A DNA stretch of 45,710 nt from Bordetella parapertussis (GCA_945897365.1 CAMDFD010000021.1:1-45710), one strand, 5' to 3'; positions 26,337-34,787 are shown, counted from the first letter of the stretch. The notes: generated by a model not told the origin, from the letters alone. Program-made: numbers and translations.

Positions 26337-27529
26337 AGTATCGGATAGGCGATGCGCTTCTGCGCACCCTGAATCGACTCGTTCAGCGGCCCTCGCAGAA
26401 CCAACCGCGGTTTCTGTTGGATACAACGACTCAGTGGAAGGTTCAAAGTATGAACCTGGCGAGTAGCGGCATCGGTCGTGTCGTCAACCGATTAACGTTC
26501 GAGCTGCTAAAACGGCCACCCCAAGGCCTGCTGGTCACGCCCGTCAGGGCAGATGATGATCCGAAACATTTTTGTGTCACTCGACGCTATCAGGCCTCGC
26601 ACCTCGACGAGGTCTTTGTAGGCAAAGAGGAGCGTATCAGGCTGCGCCGAGGCGACCATTTCTTTGCAATGGACCTGAATCATGCTCTCGTGCATCAAAC
26701 CGCATTTCTTGACCGCGTCCGGCAAAACGGTGGACGGCTCTCGGCGCTGGTGTACGATTTACTGCCGATGCAACGACCAGACTGGTTCCCTCCCGGGCTT
26801 GCCGAATTGCATCACCGCTGGTTCGATACCATCTCTCAGTTCGACGATCTTGTTTGCATTTCACGTACCGTTGCAGAGGATGTGCGCTCCGAACTGCAGC
26901 AACGCATGCCCACGCATAGACATCCGCGCGTCAGTTGGTTTCATCTCGGCTGTGAACTTCCGACCAAACCAAAAGGCGAGTTGCCACTACAGCTCTTGGA
27001 AAGACCAACGGTGCTCCTAGTGAGTATCTTGTGGAAGCGAAAGGGACATGAGCAGACCCTAGATGCCTTTGAGCGACTTTGGCAAGCTGGTGAGGATGTG
27101 AACCTCGTGTTCGCAGGCCGAGTTGGCTGGGGACTAGATGAGCTGATCAGTCGGATTGCGGACCACCCGGAAAATGGTAAGCGCCTGTTCTGGTTCAACG
27201 GTCCGGACGACGGATTATTAGGGCAGCTCTATGCACGTTGCAGCGGGGTGCTGGTTGCCTCTGAGGGTGAGGGCTTCGGTTTGCCTGTGGTGGAAGCTTT
27301 GGCACATCGGCGCCCCGTACTCGCGCGTGATCTTCCGGTTTTCAAAGAGATTGCAGGAGATCGCGTGACATATTTTCGTGCGGAGAGCCCTGCGCAGCTG
27401 GCACAAGCCTTGCATCATTGGCTCGCCGCTATACCGCAGCTTGTGCCTCACGAAGACGCGCCTCCACCGCTGAGCTGGACCGAGGCAAGCGCTCAGCTTT
27501 TAGCGGCCTTGAACTTAAAGGCCTCTTGA
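26333..27529 (+). CDS. GT4-family glycosyltransferase
   Basis: A GT-B glycosyltransferase of 398 residues. SSGIGRVVNRL near the N-terminus and ALVYDLLPMQRPDWFP are typical of mannosyl/rhamnosyl-transferase relatives in O-antigen loci. The C-terminal donor domain has LLVSILWKRKGHEQTLDAF, then FAGRVGWG and the E-x7-E stretch SEGEGFGLPVVEAL. The start ATG overlaps the sulfotransferase stop (ATGA), indicating coupled expression and probably a shared glycan substrate. Its last 15 bases overlap the end of the convergent sulfotransferase gene on the other strand. From this gene to 29.2 kb the codons are visibly richer in G and C at third positions than in 22.2-25.6 kb, hinting at a different source. 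Confidence 0.93.
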   Translation: MKYRIGDALLRTLNRLVQRPSQNQPRFLLDTTTQWKVQSMNLASSGIGRVVNRLTFELLKRPPQGLLVTPVRADDDPKHFCVTRRYQASHLDEVFVGKEERIRLRRGDHFFAMDLNHALVHQTAFLDRVRQNGGRLSALVYDLLPMQRPDWFPPGLAELHHRWFDTISQFDDLVCISRTVAEDVRSELQQRMPTHRHPRVSWFHLGCELPTKPKGELPLQLLERPTVLLVSILWKRKGHEQTLDAFERLWQAGEDVNLVFAGRVGWGLDELISRIADHPENGKRLFWFNGPDDGLLGQLYARCSGVLVASEGEGFGLPVVEALAHRRPVLARDLPVFKEIAGDRVTYFRAESPAQLAQALHHWLAAIPQLVPHEDAPPPLSWTEASAQLLAALNLKAS

Positions 27530-28264
27530 AGTTTTTGCTAGTCGCTCCGACTGAATATTCAACGCGTATACATGAATATCATCATCCAATCGATTGAGTG
27601 ACTTCAAATAATCCACATCTTGTTGAGAGATTTCGTCACGATTTCCCAGAGAGACATTTTCAATCGGCATATCCATATCCTTGACCTCAGGAAACGCCAA
27701 GCGAAAAAGTGACATCGAGGCCTCTGGCGTTTCAGCTATAAAGAACCAAGGCATGTCTTGAATTCGACGATACACCGTCAACTTTGCCGCATCCGTGTAG
27801 GGTTGCTGAAGCCAGCCCGTCATATAGATTTGTCGGAAATGAAAATTGCTGATGTAGCACAAGAGGTTTTCATCCTTGACTCGGATGAATTCTGAAAAAC
27901 TCTTTTCTTTGGCGAGCCTCACCAGATAGGCGTCTTTCTCAAGGAGTTGAGCGAGATGGATGTCCAAAACATTGTGGCGCCAATACCGGTACATGGAGTG
28001 CACGCGTCGCGGCGGATCTCTAAAGTTGGTCACAAGCATATGACCTTCGTTTACAACTTGATACACCTCGTACCCATAGTGCCCGAAATATAAATCGTAC
28101 CCTCGCAAGGTACTGATTTTGTCGCGACTCGATAAGTAGTCTTGAGGAGCATTCATGAATTGGGGTGCGATCGTTCCCCCATTGCTGACAGTGTGGAGTA
28201 AAGAACGGATAGACACACCACCCGCCTTCGGGTTATGAAGAAAAAAGAACTTACGGGGAGTCAT
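27515..28264 (-). CDS. Second sulfotransferase-family protein
   Basis: A 249-residue protein with a PAPS-type signature at its N-terminus: FFLHNPKAGGVSI (residues 7-19, Lys13) as phosphosulfate loop and VTNFRDPPRRVHSMYRYWR (residues 78-96, Arg82 and Ser90) as 3'-phosphate site. It shows little obvious similarity to the other sulfotransferase beyond these motifs, so it is unlikely to be a recent duplicate. Start: ATG at 28264 with a weak AGG eight bases upstream. It lies 18 bp downstream of the FkbM gene on the same strand, so the pair is probably one transcript. Likely role: sulfation of a surface glycan. The acceptor is unknown. Confidence 0.8.
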   Translation of the reverse strand: MTPRKFFFLHNPKAGGVSIRSLLHTVSNGGTIAPQFMNAPQDYLSSRDKISTLRGYDLYFGHYGYEVYQVVNEGHMLVTNFRDPPRRVHSMYRYWRHNVLDIHLAQLLEKDAYLVRLAKEKSFSEFIRVKDENLLCYISNFHFRQIYMTGWLQQPYTDAAKLTVYRRIQDMPWFFIAETPEASMSLFRLAFPEVKDMDMPIENVSLGNRDEISQQDVDYLKSLNRLDDDIHVYALNIQSERLAKTSRGL

Positions 28265-28282
28265 GCGTTAACCTAATTAGAA

Positions 28283-29185
28283 TTATTTTTGGTGCTCGGC
28301 AAAATCGTAGGATAGCGAGCGAAACACCGACTGCGAATGCCGATTATAAGTGATGGGGATGGGCTGCCATGCCTCAGGGGCTGGTTTAAACCTGGCAACG
28401 ATGAGTCCGTCTCCACTAAAAGACTCATACACGTCGTGTTCCGCTTCGATCACGCCACCGCATGCTTTGACAAGATCGAGGCACCGTTCATGGGTGAGCG
28501 GGTCACCGCTGATGTGATGCGCATGGGTTGAAATGAAAATCCAGTTAATCGCACCTGCCTTGAACAGTGGCACGCATGATTCCAAAATCTCAAACTCTGC
28601 GCCCTGGATATCACAATGCAGCAGATCGAGCTGCTTCCACCCCATGACGGCCAACAGTTTCGGTACCGTATAACAGGGTAGGCTCAGCTCCACGCCCTCA
28701 GCACTGTTGAAACGAGCATCCGGCACATCATGACGACCAGCAAAACCATGGAAAAAAGTGGGGCTGAGATGATTGAGGGATGCGTTGCGTTTTCCAAGCT
28801 CGAGATTACCTGGACGCGGTTCAAGCACAACACCAGCACGTCGCGGCTGATCCATCAAGAACCAGTTGGTGTAGTACGTCCAGAATCCACCCAGCTCCAT
28901 CATTTTTGCGTCGGCGGGTAGGCGGCGCACCACTTCGTAGAAAGCCCGCTCCTCTTGAGGCTCATGGTGGCCGCGGCAGCGGCGAATGAGCTCGGTCATC
29001 CACGCACCGTGATAACCATCCGCCAAGATCTTGAGCCCGTTGTGCATGGTCTGAATGCGCCGACTCTGCTCATCTAGGGAAACAAGCCCAGCACCCGAGA
29101 CCTTGGGGATGTCATCGCTGTCCTTGCAGCGAGCCGCCATCGAGATCCGTTCTTCGACTGACGCCATGATGGGTGGCACATACAT
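28283..29185 (-). CDS. FkbM-family methyltransferase
   Basis: The ATG at 29185 gives 300 residues; an upstream in-frame TTG at 29209 is possible but less likely. SAM-binding features are diverged. MELGGFWTYYTNW (about residues 96-108) replaces the usual DVGANxG, VLEPRPGNLELGKRN (from 120) binds the adenosine ribose, and LLHCDIQGAEFEIL (from 189) is the family hallmark with Asp-Ile-Gln-Gly-Ala-Glu instead of Asp-x-Glu-Gly. It ends with a tail rich in aromatic and basic residues. It sits upstream of and in line with the sulfotransferase at 27515-28264, so the two may methylate and sulfate the same glycan. It is not closely related to the other FkbM protein in the window. Confidence 0.85.
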   Translation of the reverse strand: MYVPPIMASVEERISMAARCKDSDDIPKVSGAGLVSLDEQSRRIQTMHNGLKILADGYHGAWMTELIRRCRGHHEPQEERAFYEVVRRLPADAKMMELGGFWTYYTNWFLMDQPRRAGVVLEPRPGNLELGKRNASLNHLSPTFFHGFAGRHDVPDARFNSAEGVELSLPCYTVPKLLAVMGWKQLDLLHCDIQGAEFEILESCVPLFKAGAINWIFISTHAHHISGDPLTHERCLDLVKACGGVIEAEHDVYESFSGDGLIVARFKPAPEAWQPIPITYNRHSQSVFRSLSYDFAEHQK

Positions 29186-29259
29186 TCTAGAAGCTCTTTT
29201 AATGATCAATGTACAGACAAAAAATGAACGCGTCCCAAGAAACTAGAGATATTGACACT

Positions 29260-30090
29260 TTATCGAAGGGACTCTACATAACGCAATAACTTGGGGAACT
29301 GCGCATCGATCAAATCTAAACGAATGACGCTTACGCGAGGGTTACCCAAATTCAGGCAAATAATAATTGCAACAAACACTACAAAAAGAAACAGTATCGT
29401 CAGTCCGAATTGTTGTCCATTTTCAAAGCCCGTTTTATAGCCGCAGATACCTGAAATGATCATCAACAACACGACAAGCGCTTGCCAAAGGATCAGCGGC
29501 GTTTGAATGAAAATAGAGGCGTATTGTTGATCGAAAATCGTGTTCATGTGCTGAACACGGCTCAGGAAACTATTGAAAATGATTCGATCGTCACCACCAT
29601 ACTTTGGGAGTATTGCGAAAGCATGGTGCGCAAGCCTCAGTCCTAAATCCCTCTGGGCTCGACCGCCAGCCTCAAGCCCTGAGGCATTGATCGGCCTATC
29701 GTTAAAATTGAGACGCAGTTCAACGTACTCAACGAGGAGTTTTAGAACATCCTCCCTGTCTTGCGCTCTGAGCGACTGTGTTGCATCCGCGACCGCTGAA
29801 ATACTTAATATTTCATCGATGGTAAGTTGGCGATGATGTTCATAGATACGGGTGGATCCGGACAGTTGGAACGCAATCAAAATTGCAAAGAAACCAAAAA
29901 TCGAAGAGATGAAAATACTACTGACCTCGACTGAATCTTTACTAATTTTTTGCCGAACGCGTGTGCCATAAAACCAACTTGAAACGAACACAATCACAGC
30001 GGCGATCGTTAAAATTAAATACATCCAGCCAGACTGCAACAGGAACAGGTTCGTTTCGTGAGTCAACAATTTAGTACCGTGCGGTTTCAA
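29260..30090 (-). CDS. DUF4239-like integral membrane protein
   Basis: A membrane protein of up to 276 residues of the bestrophin-like DUF4239 type, function unproven. It has four predicted spans: about 20-42 (WMYLILTIAAVIVFVSSWFYG), 57-76 (IFISSIFGFFAILIAFQL), about 200-218 (PLILWQALVVLLMIISGI) and about 228-247 (FGLTILFLFVVFVAIIICL). A helical soluble loop lies between the pairs, the arrangement expected of the family. The start is unsure: the longest frame opens with TTG at 30090, and the first ATG is at 30024, just inside the first span. It is divergently arranged from the flavoprotein gene across a gap of about 100 bp. No link to the glycan genes is evident beyond position. Confidence 0.7.
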   Translation of the reverse strand: MKPHGTKLLTHETNLFLLQSGWMYLILTIAAVIVFVSSWFYGTRVRQKISKDSVEVSSIFISSIFGFFAILIAFQLSGSTRIYEHHRQLTIDEILSISAVADATQSLRAQDREDVLKLLVEYVELRLNFNDRPINASGLEAGGRAQRDLGLRLAHHAFAILPKYGGDDRIIFNSFLSRVQHMNTIFDQQYASIFIQTPLILWQALVVLLMIISGICGYKTGFENGQQFGLTILFLFVVFVAIIICLNLGNPRVSVIRLDLIDAQFPKLLRYVESLR

Positions 30091-30193
30091 GTTTAAAAAA
30101 GAAAAAGTCCATCTAAAATATACCTGTTAATTTTATAAGCAAGAAAGGCCGAACCGGACAAAACACACAGTTACTCTCAATCCGCTTTATGCA

Positions 30194-31528
30194 ATGCAAC
30201 AGATGTGGAATGATCCCCCTATGATCCATACCGATGTCTTGATTGTAGGCGCAGGTCCCGCGGGCTCAGCAGCCGCCATTACCTTGGCTCGAGCTGGGCG
30301 ACAAGTGCTCCTGATCGATCAACACGACTTTCCCCGCGACAAGATCTGCGGTGACGGACTCATCCCCGACGCCATGCAAGCCTTGGAGCAACTTGGCGTG
30401 ACAGAGAAAGTGCGCGCCCTGGCTACACCCGTCCTAGGTCTGACCTGCCACGGTCCCAAAGGCGGCTCACTTGATATCCCCGGTGACCTCGCTGTCCTGC
30501 CCCGTAAAATACTCGACGACCTGCTGGTCCAGACAGCCATTGAGGCCGGCGCTACGTTTAAAACCCCATGGCGCTTTCAGCGACTCATGACCGAAAACGG
30601 TCGCACCATTGGCGCTGAGGTCAAGGTCCGCGACACCACACTCGATGACACCACTTTCAATATTTACGCCCGCTGGACCATCCTTGCCACAGGTGCCACC
30701 GTCTCAGCGCTGCAAAACGCACAACATTGCACCCGACCCCACCCCTCCGCAATGGCCATGCGCGGCTACGTTCACAACCCTGACTTTAAAGGGCTGAATA
30801 ACCGCTTACATATCAGCTGGCACAAAGCCTATGCGCCCGGTTACGGCTGGATCTTTCCCTGCCCTGATGGCGTCTTTAACATCGGCGTGGGGATCTATGG
30901 CCTGCACCATCACCTGCAGGATACTCACTGGCGAGCTCAACTGGCCAAACTGCCTGGCCTAAAACATATTCACCAACTCAAACCCAACAAAGCTAACAAA
31001 CCCAACCTAAGCGAAATTTTTAAACAATTTGTCAGCACTAACCCCTTGGCTCAAGCGCTACTTGAGACAGGCACCTTCGTGGGGGAACTCAAGGGCGCGC
31101 CCTTAAGATGCTCTTTAGAGGGCGCCAAACCCGCCTCGCCAGGCCTGCTCATCACCGGCGAAGCCGTCGGCAGCACCTACGCGCTCACAGGCGAAGGAAT
31201 TGGGAAAGCGATGGAAACCGGCATCATGGCTGCTCAAGCGATTGTTGGTTCGCAAATGGATACAAAAGCCGAAAGCCAAACTCACATTCAAACCGACTCT
31301 CTAATCATCAGTCAGTACGAGCATGCCCTGCAAACCCTCACCCCAAAGTTCGATATCTATCGACGCGCCAACATCATTAACCGCATGCCTTGGCTCATCG
31401 ATCTCGCGATCAAACGCGGTAACAAAAGCCCCAAACTCGTGCGCCGTATGAGCCTCGTGCTCGAAGAAAAAGCCAATCCCGCGCGGCTCTTTACCGCCAA
31501 AGGCGCCTGGAAATTCCTGACTGAATAG
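30194..31528 (+). CDS. Geranylgeranyl-reductase-family FAD-dependent oxidoreductase
   Basis: A flavoprotein of 444 residues (or 435 from the ATG at 30221, which starts MIHTDVLIVGAG and may be the true start). The dinucleotide-binding motif is VLIVGAGPAGSAAA (Gly19, 21, 24), followed by the acidic residue ending strand 2 in LLIDQHDF. The sequence DKICGDGL is typical of geranylgeranyl reductases and related isoprenoid-saturating enzymes. The second FAD contact is ITGEAVGSTYALTGEGIGKAMETG. Family members reduce double bonds of prenyl chains on lipids, quinones or chlorophyll. In this setting a polyprenyl carrier or membrane lipid is conceivable but unproven. It converges on galE with 19 bases between stops and has no visible terminator. 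Confidence 0.88.
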   Translation: MQQMWNDPPMIHTDVLIVGAGPAGSAAAITLARAGRQVLLIDQHDFPRDKICGDGLIPDAMQALEQLGVTEKVRALATPVLGLTCHGPKGGSLDIPGDLAVLPRKILDDLLVQTAIEAGATFKTPWRFQRLMTENGRTIGAEVKVRDTTLDDTTFNIYARWTILATGATVSALQNAQHCTRPHPSAMAMRGYVHNPDFKGLNNRLHISWHKAYAPGYGWIFPCPDGVFNIGVGIYGLHHHLQDTHWRAQLAKLPGLKHIHQLKPNKANKPNLSEIFKQFVSTNPLAQALLETGTFVGELKGAPLRCSLEGAKPASPGLLITGEAVGSTYALTGEGIGKAMETGIMAAQAIVGSQMDTKAESQTHIQTDSLIISQYEHALQTLTPKFDIYRRANIINRMPWLIDLAIKRGNKSPKLVRRMSLVLEEKANPARLFTAKGAWKFLTE

Positions 31529-31547
31529 CGAGTCGTCTCACAGCACC

Positions 31548-32564
31548 CTAGGCACCATAACCATCCGGGTTTTTAAGTTGCCAACGCCAAGCATCCTCAC
31601 ACATCCGATCAATGCCCAAGTTTGCCTGCCAGCCTAAGATCTCGCGCGCTTTGGTCGCATCAGCAAAACACACCGCGACATCACCCGAACGCCGTTGAAC
31701 CACCTCATAGGGCACCGGCTGACCAGAAGCCCGCTCAAACGCGGCCACCATTTCCAAAACGCTGTAAGGGCGACCTGTTCCAAGATTCAAGGCCAGCACA
31801 CCCGCAGTAAAAGCATTTAACGCTGCTAGGTGGCCTCGGGCCAAATCCTCTACATGGATGTAGTCACGCAAACCGGTTCCATCTGGCGTCGGATAGTCAT
31901 CCCCAAATACACGTAACCGATCACGCTTACCCACGGCCACCTGTGCCACGAAAGGCATCAAGTTATTCGGAATACCATTGGGATCCTCACCAATCAAACC
32001 AGACGAATGCGCACCTACCGGATTAAAGTAACGCAACAACACCACTCTCCAATTCGGATCTGCTGCGGCCACATCCCGCAGCATGTCTTCCACCATTCGT
32101 TTAGTGCGGCCATATGCATTCATAGGTGCTAACGGCGCTTGTTCACTGTACTGCCCCAGTTCTTGGCCTTGATCACCATAGACCGTTGCCGACGAAGAGA
32201 ACACCATCGATTTAACGCCTGCCTCAGCCATCACCTGCATCAAAGACAAACTACCCACTACATTGTTATCGTAGTAAAGCGCAGGATTCTCTTGTGACTC
32301 ACCCACTGCCTTTAGCCCAGCAAAGTGAATCACCGCGTCAATCGCATGCGCACCGAACACCCCACGCAACAAACTTTTGTCACGAATATCCCCATGCACT
32401 AAGAGCAATGACCGCCCTGTGATCTCTTGTACCCGCACTAAACTTTCTGCGTGACTATTACAAAAGTTTTCTACAACGACCGCCTTGTGGCCAGCTTCAA
32501 GCAATTGCACCAGCGTGTGTGAACCGATGTAACCCGCACCGCCTGTTACCAATACGGTCGCCAT
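31548..32564 (-). CDS. galE: UDP-glucose 4-epimerase
   Basis: Interconverts UDP-glucose and UDP-galactose (possibly the N-acetyl forms) in the cytoplasm, feeding the polysaccharide locus. It is a 338-residue extended SDR, the same length as E. coli GalE. It has GGAGYIGSHT (Gly8, 11, 14) for NAD and the active-site Ser124 in SSSATVYG. Tyr151 and Lys155 in YGRTK form the YxxxK pair. RYFNPVGAHSSGLIGEDP and GTGLRDYIHVEDLA are GalE-specific stretches. It follows the Wzb-type phosphatase on the same strand with 16 bases between them, so they are likely co-transcribed. Confidence 0.97.
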   Translation of the reverse strand: MATVLVTGGAGYIGSHTLVQLLEAGHKAVVVENFCNSHAESLVRVQEITGRSLLLVHGDIRDKSLLRGVFGAHAIDAVIHFAGLKAVGESQENPALYYDNNVVGSLSLMQVMAEAGVKSMVFSSSATVYGDQGQELGQYSEQAPLAPMNAYGRTKRMVEDMLRDVAAADPNWRVVLLRYFNPVGAHSSGLIGEDPNGIPNNLMPFVAQVAVGKRDRLRVFGDDYPTPDGTGLRDYIHVEDLARGHLAALNAFTAGVLALNLGTGRPYSVLEMVAAFERASGQPVPYEVVQRRSGDVAVCFADATKAREILGWQANLGIDRMCEDAWRWQLKNPDGYGA

Positions 32565-32580
32565 TGTTATAAGTCCATCA

Positions 32581-33036
32581 CTATTTCACCATGCCCATCA
32601 TCGACATCTTTTCCACCCACTGACTCGCCAAGCGCTGCATTTCATCTAAGGAGCGTGCGTAGGTTTGTTCTGAACGCCCCACCGGATCATCGACCTCTGC
32701 CTGATTTTCCCAATGACCAAATAATCGAGTTTTGTTCACGCTGAGCGGATTGAGTCGCTGCACCCGCGCCATGTGATCACGCTCCATGCACAAGACCAAG
32801 TCCGCTTGCGCCAAATGCGACGGCATCAAGGCCCGTGAGCGATGTTGCGCAATGTCTTGAAAGCCGCGCGCTAACATCAACGATTGAATCGTCGCATCCG
32901 CAAAATTACCATCTAGCGCCAAGGTCCCGGCCGACTCCACCTTCACTTGCTTACCACGCAGCGCTTCTAGCAGAAAATGTTGCGCGGCTGGACTGCGGCA
33001 AATATTGGCCGTGCACACCACCAAAATCTTAAACAT
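32581..33036 (-). CDS. wzb: Low-molecular-weight protein tyrosine phosphatase, Wzb type
   Basis: A cytoplasmic phosphatase of 151 residues expected to dephosphorylate the C-terminal tyrosines of the Wzc kinase encoded at 39297-41630. The signature CTANICRS (Cys8, Arg14, Ser15) is at the N-terminus and the general acid is Asp117 in VDDPVGRS. The ATG at 33036 has a good AAGGA eight bases upstream. It is separated from wzc and wza by about 6 kb including the IS66 insertion, instead of lying between them as in the E. coli wza-wzb-wzc arrangement. It is the second gene of a short minus-strand operon between the small membrane protein and galE. Confidence 0.93.
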   Translation of the reverse strand: MFKILVVCTANICRSPAAQHFLLEALRGKQVKVESAGTLALDGNFADATIQSLMLARGFQDIAQHRSRALMPSHLAQADLVLCMERDHMARVQRLNPLSVNKTRLFGHWENQAEVDDPVGRSEQTYARSLDEMQRLASQWVEKMSMMGMVK

Positions 33037-33060
33037 TCCAACGTCCTTTCAGGCTCATAC

Positions 33061-33303
33061 TCATCTCAACCCTCGGCGCCGTGCATAGCGTGCCGAAAAA
33101 CGCTGTCGAATCCAAGGCAACAACCAAGCCCCAACCCCCATCATGACCACAGCCCCAAGCAAAAGCGACCACAAGCCCGAATTACTGGTGGGGTCCGCGC
33201 TTTCCGGCTCCAATAAGAACACCAACAACATAAACAGCAGCAATCCCACCAGCGCACCGAGAAAACGCGCCGAGCGACTGCGAATGCGTAAAGATCGACT
33301 CAT
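33061..33303 (-). CDS. Small two-span membrane protein, unknown function
   Basis: 80 residues from the ATG at 33303 (MSRSLRIRSRSARFLG), with GAGGG upstream. A longer frame from 33342 is open but has no ribosome-binding site. There are two hydrophobic spans (about residues 14-32, GALVGLLLFMLLVFLL, and about 43-63, GLWSLLLGAVVMMGVGAWLL), a basic N-terminus and a strongly basic C-terminus (RQRFSARYARRRGLR). This predicts both ends in the cytoplasm. It is the first gene of the minus-strand group with wzb and galE. I do not recognise a family. Confidence 0.6.
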   Translation of the reverse strand: MSRSLRIRSRSARFLGALVGLLLFMLLVFLLEPESADPTSNSGLWSLLLGAVVMMGVGAWLLPWIRQRFSARYARRRGLR

Positions 33304-33349
33304 TACGTTAGGACCCTCAAAAATAAATACCGAGTAAGCCAAATAGCCT

Positions 33350-33519
33350 ACTTAAAAATGGTATATTTGGTAAGTAATACTAACAAGTATTGCAAATCAG
33401 TATTGCCAATATGTCATGTAAAGTAATTATTTGCACTTCACACTTAAAATTACCTTCTAAAGCTGTACTTCAGACTTAAAATCACTATTTCACGCATTTA
33501 ATTAGAAATCTTCTTGCCC
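33350..33519. promoter_or_regulatory. AT-rich divergent control region of the polysaccharide locus
   Basis: About 215 bases of gene-free, AT-rich DNA (33304-33519) lie between the minus-strand small membrane-wzb-galE group and the plus-strand WecA-like gene. It holds the long direct repeat listed separately, a partial third copy (ACTTAAAAAT at 33350), two AGTATTGC boxes (33386-33393 and 33399-33406, 13 bases apart) and the short palindrome AATAC-N6-GTATT. No convincing -35/-10 pair stands out. The density of repeats suggests regulator sites for divergent expression. Confidence 0.5.
33435..33485 (+). repeat. Direct repeat ACTTCAnACTTAAAATnAC, 32-bp period
   Basis: Copy 1 at 33435-33453 and copy 2 at 33467-33485 match at 17 of 19 positions, differing only at the bases written n. 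The centre-to-centre distance of 32 bp is about three helical turns, so a protein bound to both would face the same side. The pair ends 34 bases before the ATG of the WecA-like gene. Confidence 0.75.
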
Positions 33520-34590
33520 ATGTTTTACAATCCGACTTTAGGTTTTGCAACAATCTTCGGACTCGCTGTTTCCTTAGTGCTATCTGCTTTGCTAGTCTTT
33601 ACACATCGCTGGCTCAAGAGATTGACTGAAGACAGGCTTGATGGCATTCAAAATGTACACTCCGGTTCAGTGCCTAGGGTGGGTGGCTTTGCAATTCTGT
33701 TGAGTTTAGTAGCCGCCACCGCTCTCTTGACAGCCCCCGACTCACAGCTCATGTTTTTGTTGCTGTTGGCAGTGCTACCGACTTGGCTTTTCGGCATTGC
33801 CGAAGACCTCACCAAAGCCATTAGTACTTCTGTGCGGCTTGTAGCCACCATGGTCAGTGGTCTGATTGCTTGGTGGTTGACGGGCTACTCCATCAAAACC
33901 GTTGACTTACCTTGGGTTGATGCCATATTGGCTTTTACCCCCGTGGCCGTGACTTTTACCTTTTTTGCTGTGGCGGGCGTGGCCCATGCGGTCAACCTTA
34001 TTGATGGCTTTAATGGCCTAGCTTCTGGCACTGTACTGATTTGCTTGACGGCGCTGGGTTGGATTGCTGTCGAACTCAATCACACCGAACTGTTACACCT
34101 TATCTTGGTCTTGATCGCCGTGGTCTTGGGATTTTTTATATTGAACTATCCCTTTGGCAAGCTATTCTTGGGTGATGGGGGGGCTTACACCCTCGGCTTT
34201 TTCTTGGCATGGATCGCGGTCATGCTCGTGAGCGACGCTGACGGCCTCGTCTCACCCTGGGCGCCCTTTCTCATTTGCGCCTACCCTATCCTCGAAACAC
34301 TGTTTTCTATGTTGCGCCGCGTGCACAGCAACCGCCGCATAGATCATCCTGACCGCACTCACCTTCATAGCCTTGTTTATCGGCGTCTCATCCCCCGTTT
34401 ATTCCCTAATAGCTCCAAAACCACTCGCAACGCTCTCACCTCCCCTTTTCTGTGGCTCTTTGCAGCGGGTCCAGCTTTCGCGGGTATATTTCTGTATGGC
34501 AACACGTGGGCCTGCATTGCGGCCATTGCTGTCACTGCCGTTATTTACCTCCTACTGTACCGACGCCTGGCTCGATTTCGCTGGCTATAA
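33520..34590 (+). CDS. WecA/MraY-family polyprenyl-phosphate sugar-1-phosphate transferase
   Basis: An inner-membrane enzyme that starts the polysaccharide by moving a sugar-1-phosphate (often GlcNAc-1-P) onto undecaprenyl phosphate. It has 356 residues from the ATG at 33520; a TTG two codons earlier is possible. About ten hydrophobic spans fit the family. Motifs are VPRVGGFAI, GIAEDLTKA (the usual aspartate pair appears as Glu-Asp, about 95-96), HAVNLIDGFNGLASG, FLGDGGAYTLGFF and HPDRTHLH in the last cytoplasmic loop. It lies upstream of the beta-barrel gene with only 6 bases between them. It is the likely initiating enzyme for the Wza/Wzc-exported polymer, but the donor sugar is not certain. 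Confidence 0.92.
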   Translation: MFYNPTLGFATIFGLAVSLVLSALLVFTHRWLKRLTEDRLDGIQNVHSGSVPRVGGFAILLSLVAATALLTAPDSQLMFLLLLAVLPTWLFGIAEDLTKAISTSVRLVATMVSGLIAWWLTGYSIKTVDLPWVDAILAFTPVAVTFTFFAVAGVAHAVNLIDGFNGLASGTVLICLTALGWIAVELNHTELLHLILVLIAVVLGFFILNYPFGKLFLGDGGAYTLGFFLAWIAVMLVSDADGLVSPWAPFLICAYPILETLFSMLRRVHSNRRIDHPDRTHLHSLVYRRLIPRLFPNSSKTTRNALTSPFLWLFAAGPAFAGIFLYGNTWACIAAIAVTAVIYLLLYRRLARFRWL

Positions 34591-34596
34591 CGCTCA

Positions 34597-34787
34597 ATGG
34601 CACTGATGAAAACAAAAAAACCTACTCGCTCGTTTGCGCCTGAACATTTGTTTTCGCCAAGTACTGCCAATGTGATGGCTATCTCACCTTTAAAGGCTTC
34701 AATTGCGTTGGGGGTCTTTGTGGCTTATGCGGCTACCTGTTCGCTCGCGCAAGGCCAAGTTAACAACAACACAGCCTAGAGCACATC
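34597..34787 (+). pseudogene. Beta-barrel outer-membrane protein, 5' fragment (signal peptide) cut off by TAG and IS66
   Basis: The frame from the ATG at 34597 (or 34606, 34675) encodes a signal-peptide-like segment, SPLKASIALGVFVAYAATCSLAQGQ, then VNNNTA and a TAG at 34777-34779. The TAG lies directly before the 8-bp target duplication of the IS66 element. When the IS and one copy of the duplication are removed, this frame continues exactly in frame into the fragment at 37747 (AGC ACA TCT TCA GTT...). The two are therefore halves of one gene that also carries a nonsense codon, possibly from CAG. Confidence 0.8.
34780..34787 (+). repeat. Target-site duplication, left copy (AGCACATC)
   Basis: The eight bases AGCACATC lie immediately left of the IS inverted repeat and are repeated at 37747-37754 on the right. 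Eight bases is the usual IS66 duplication length. Confidence 0.93.
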
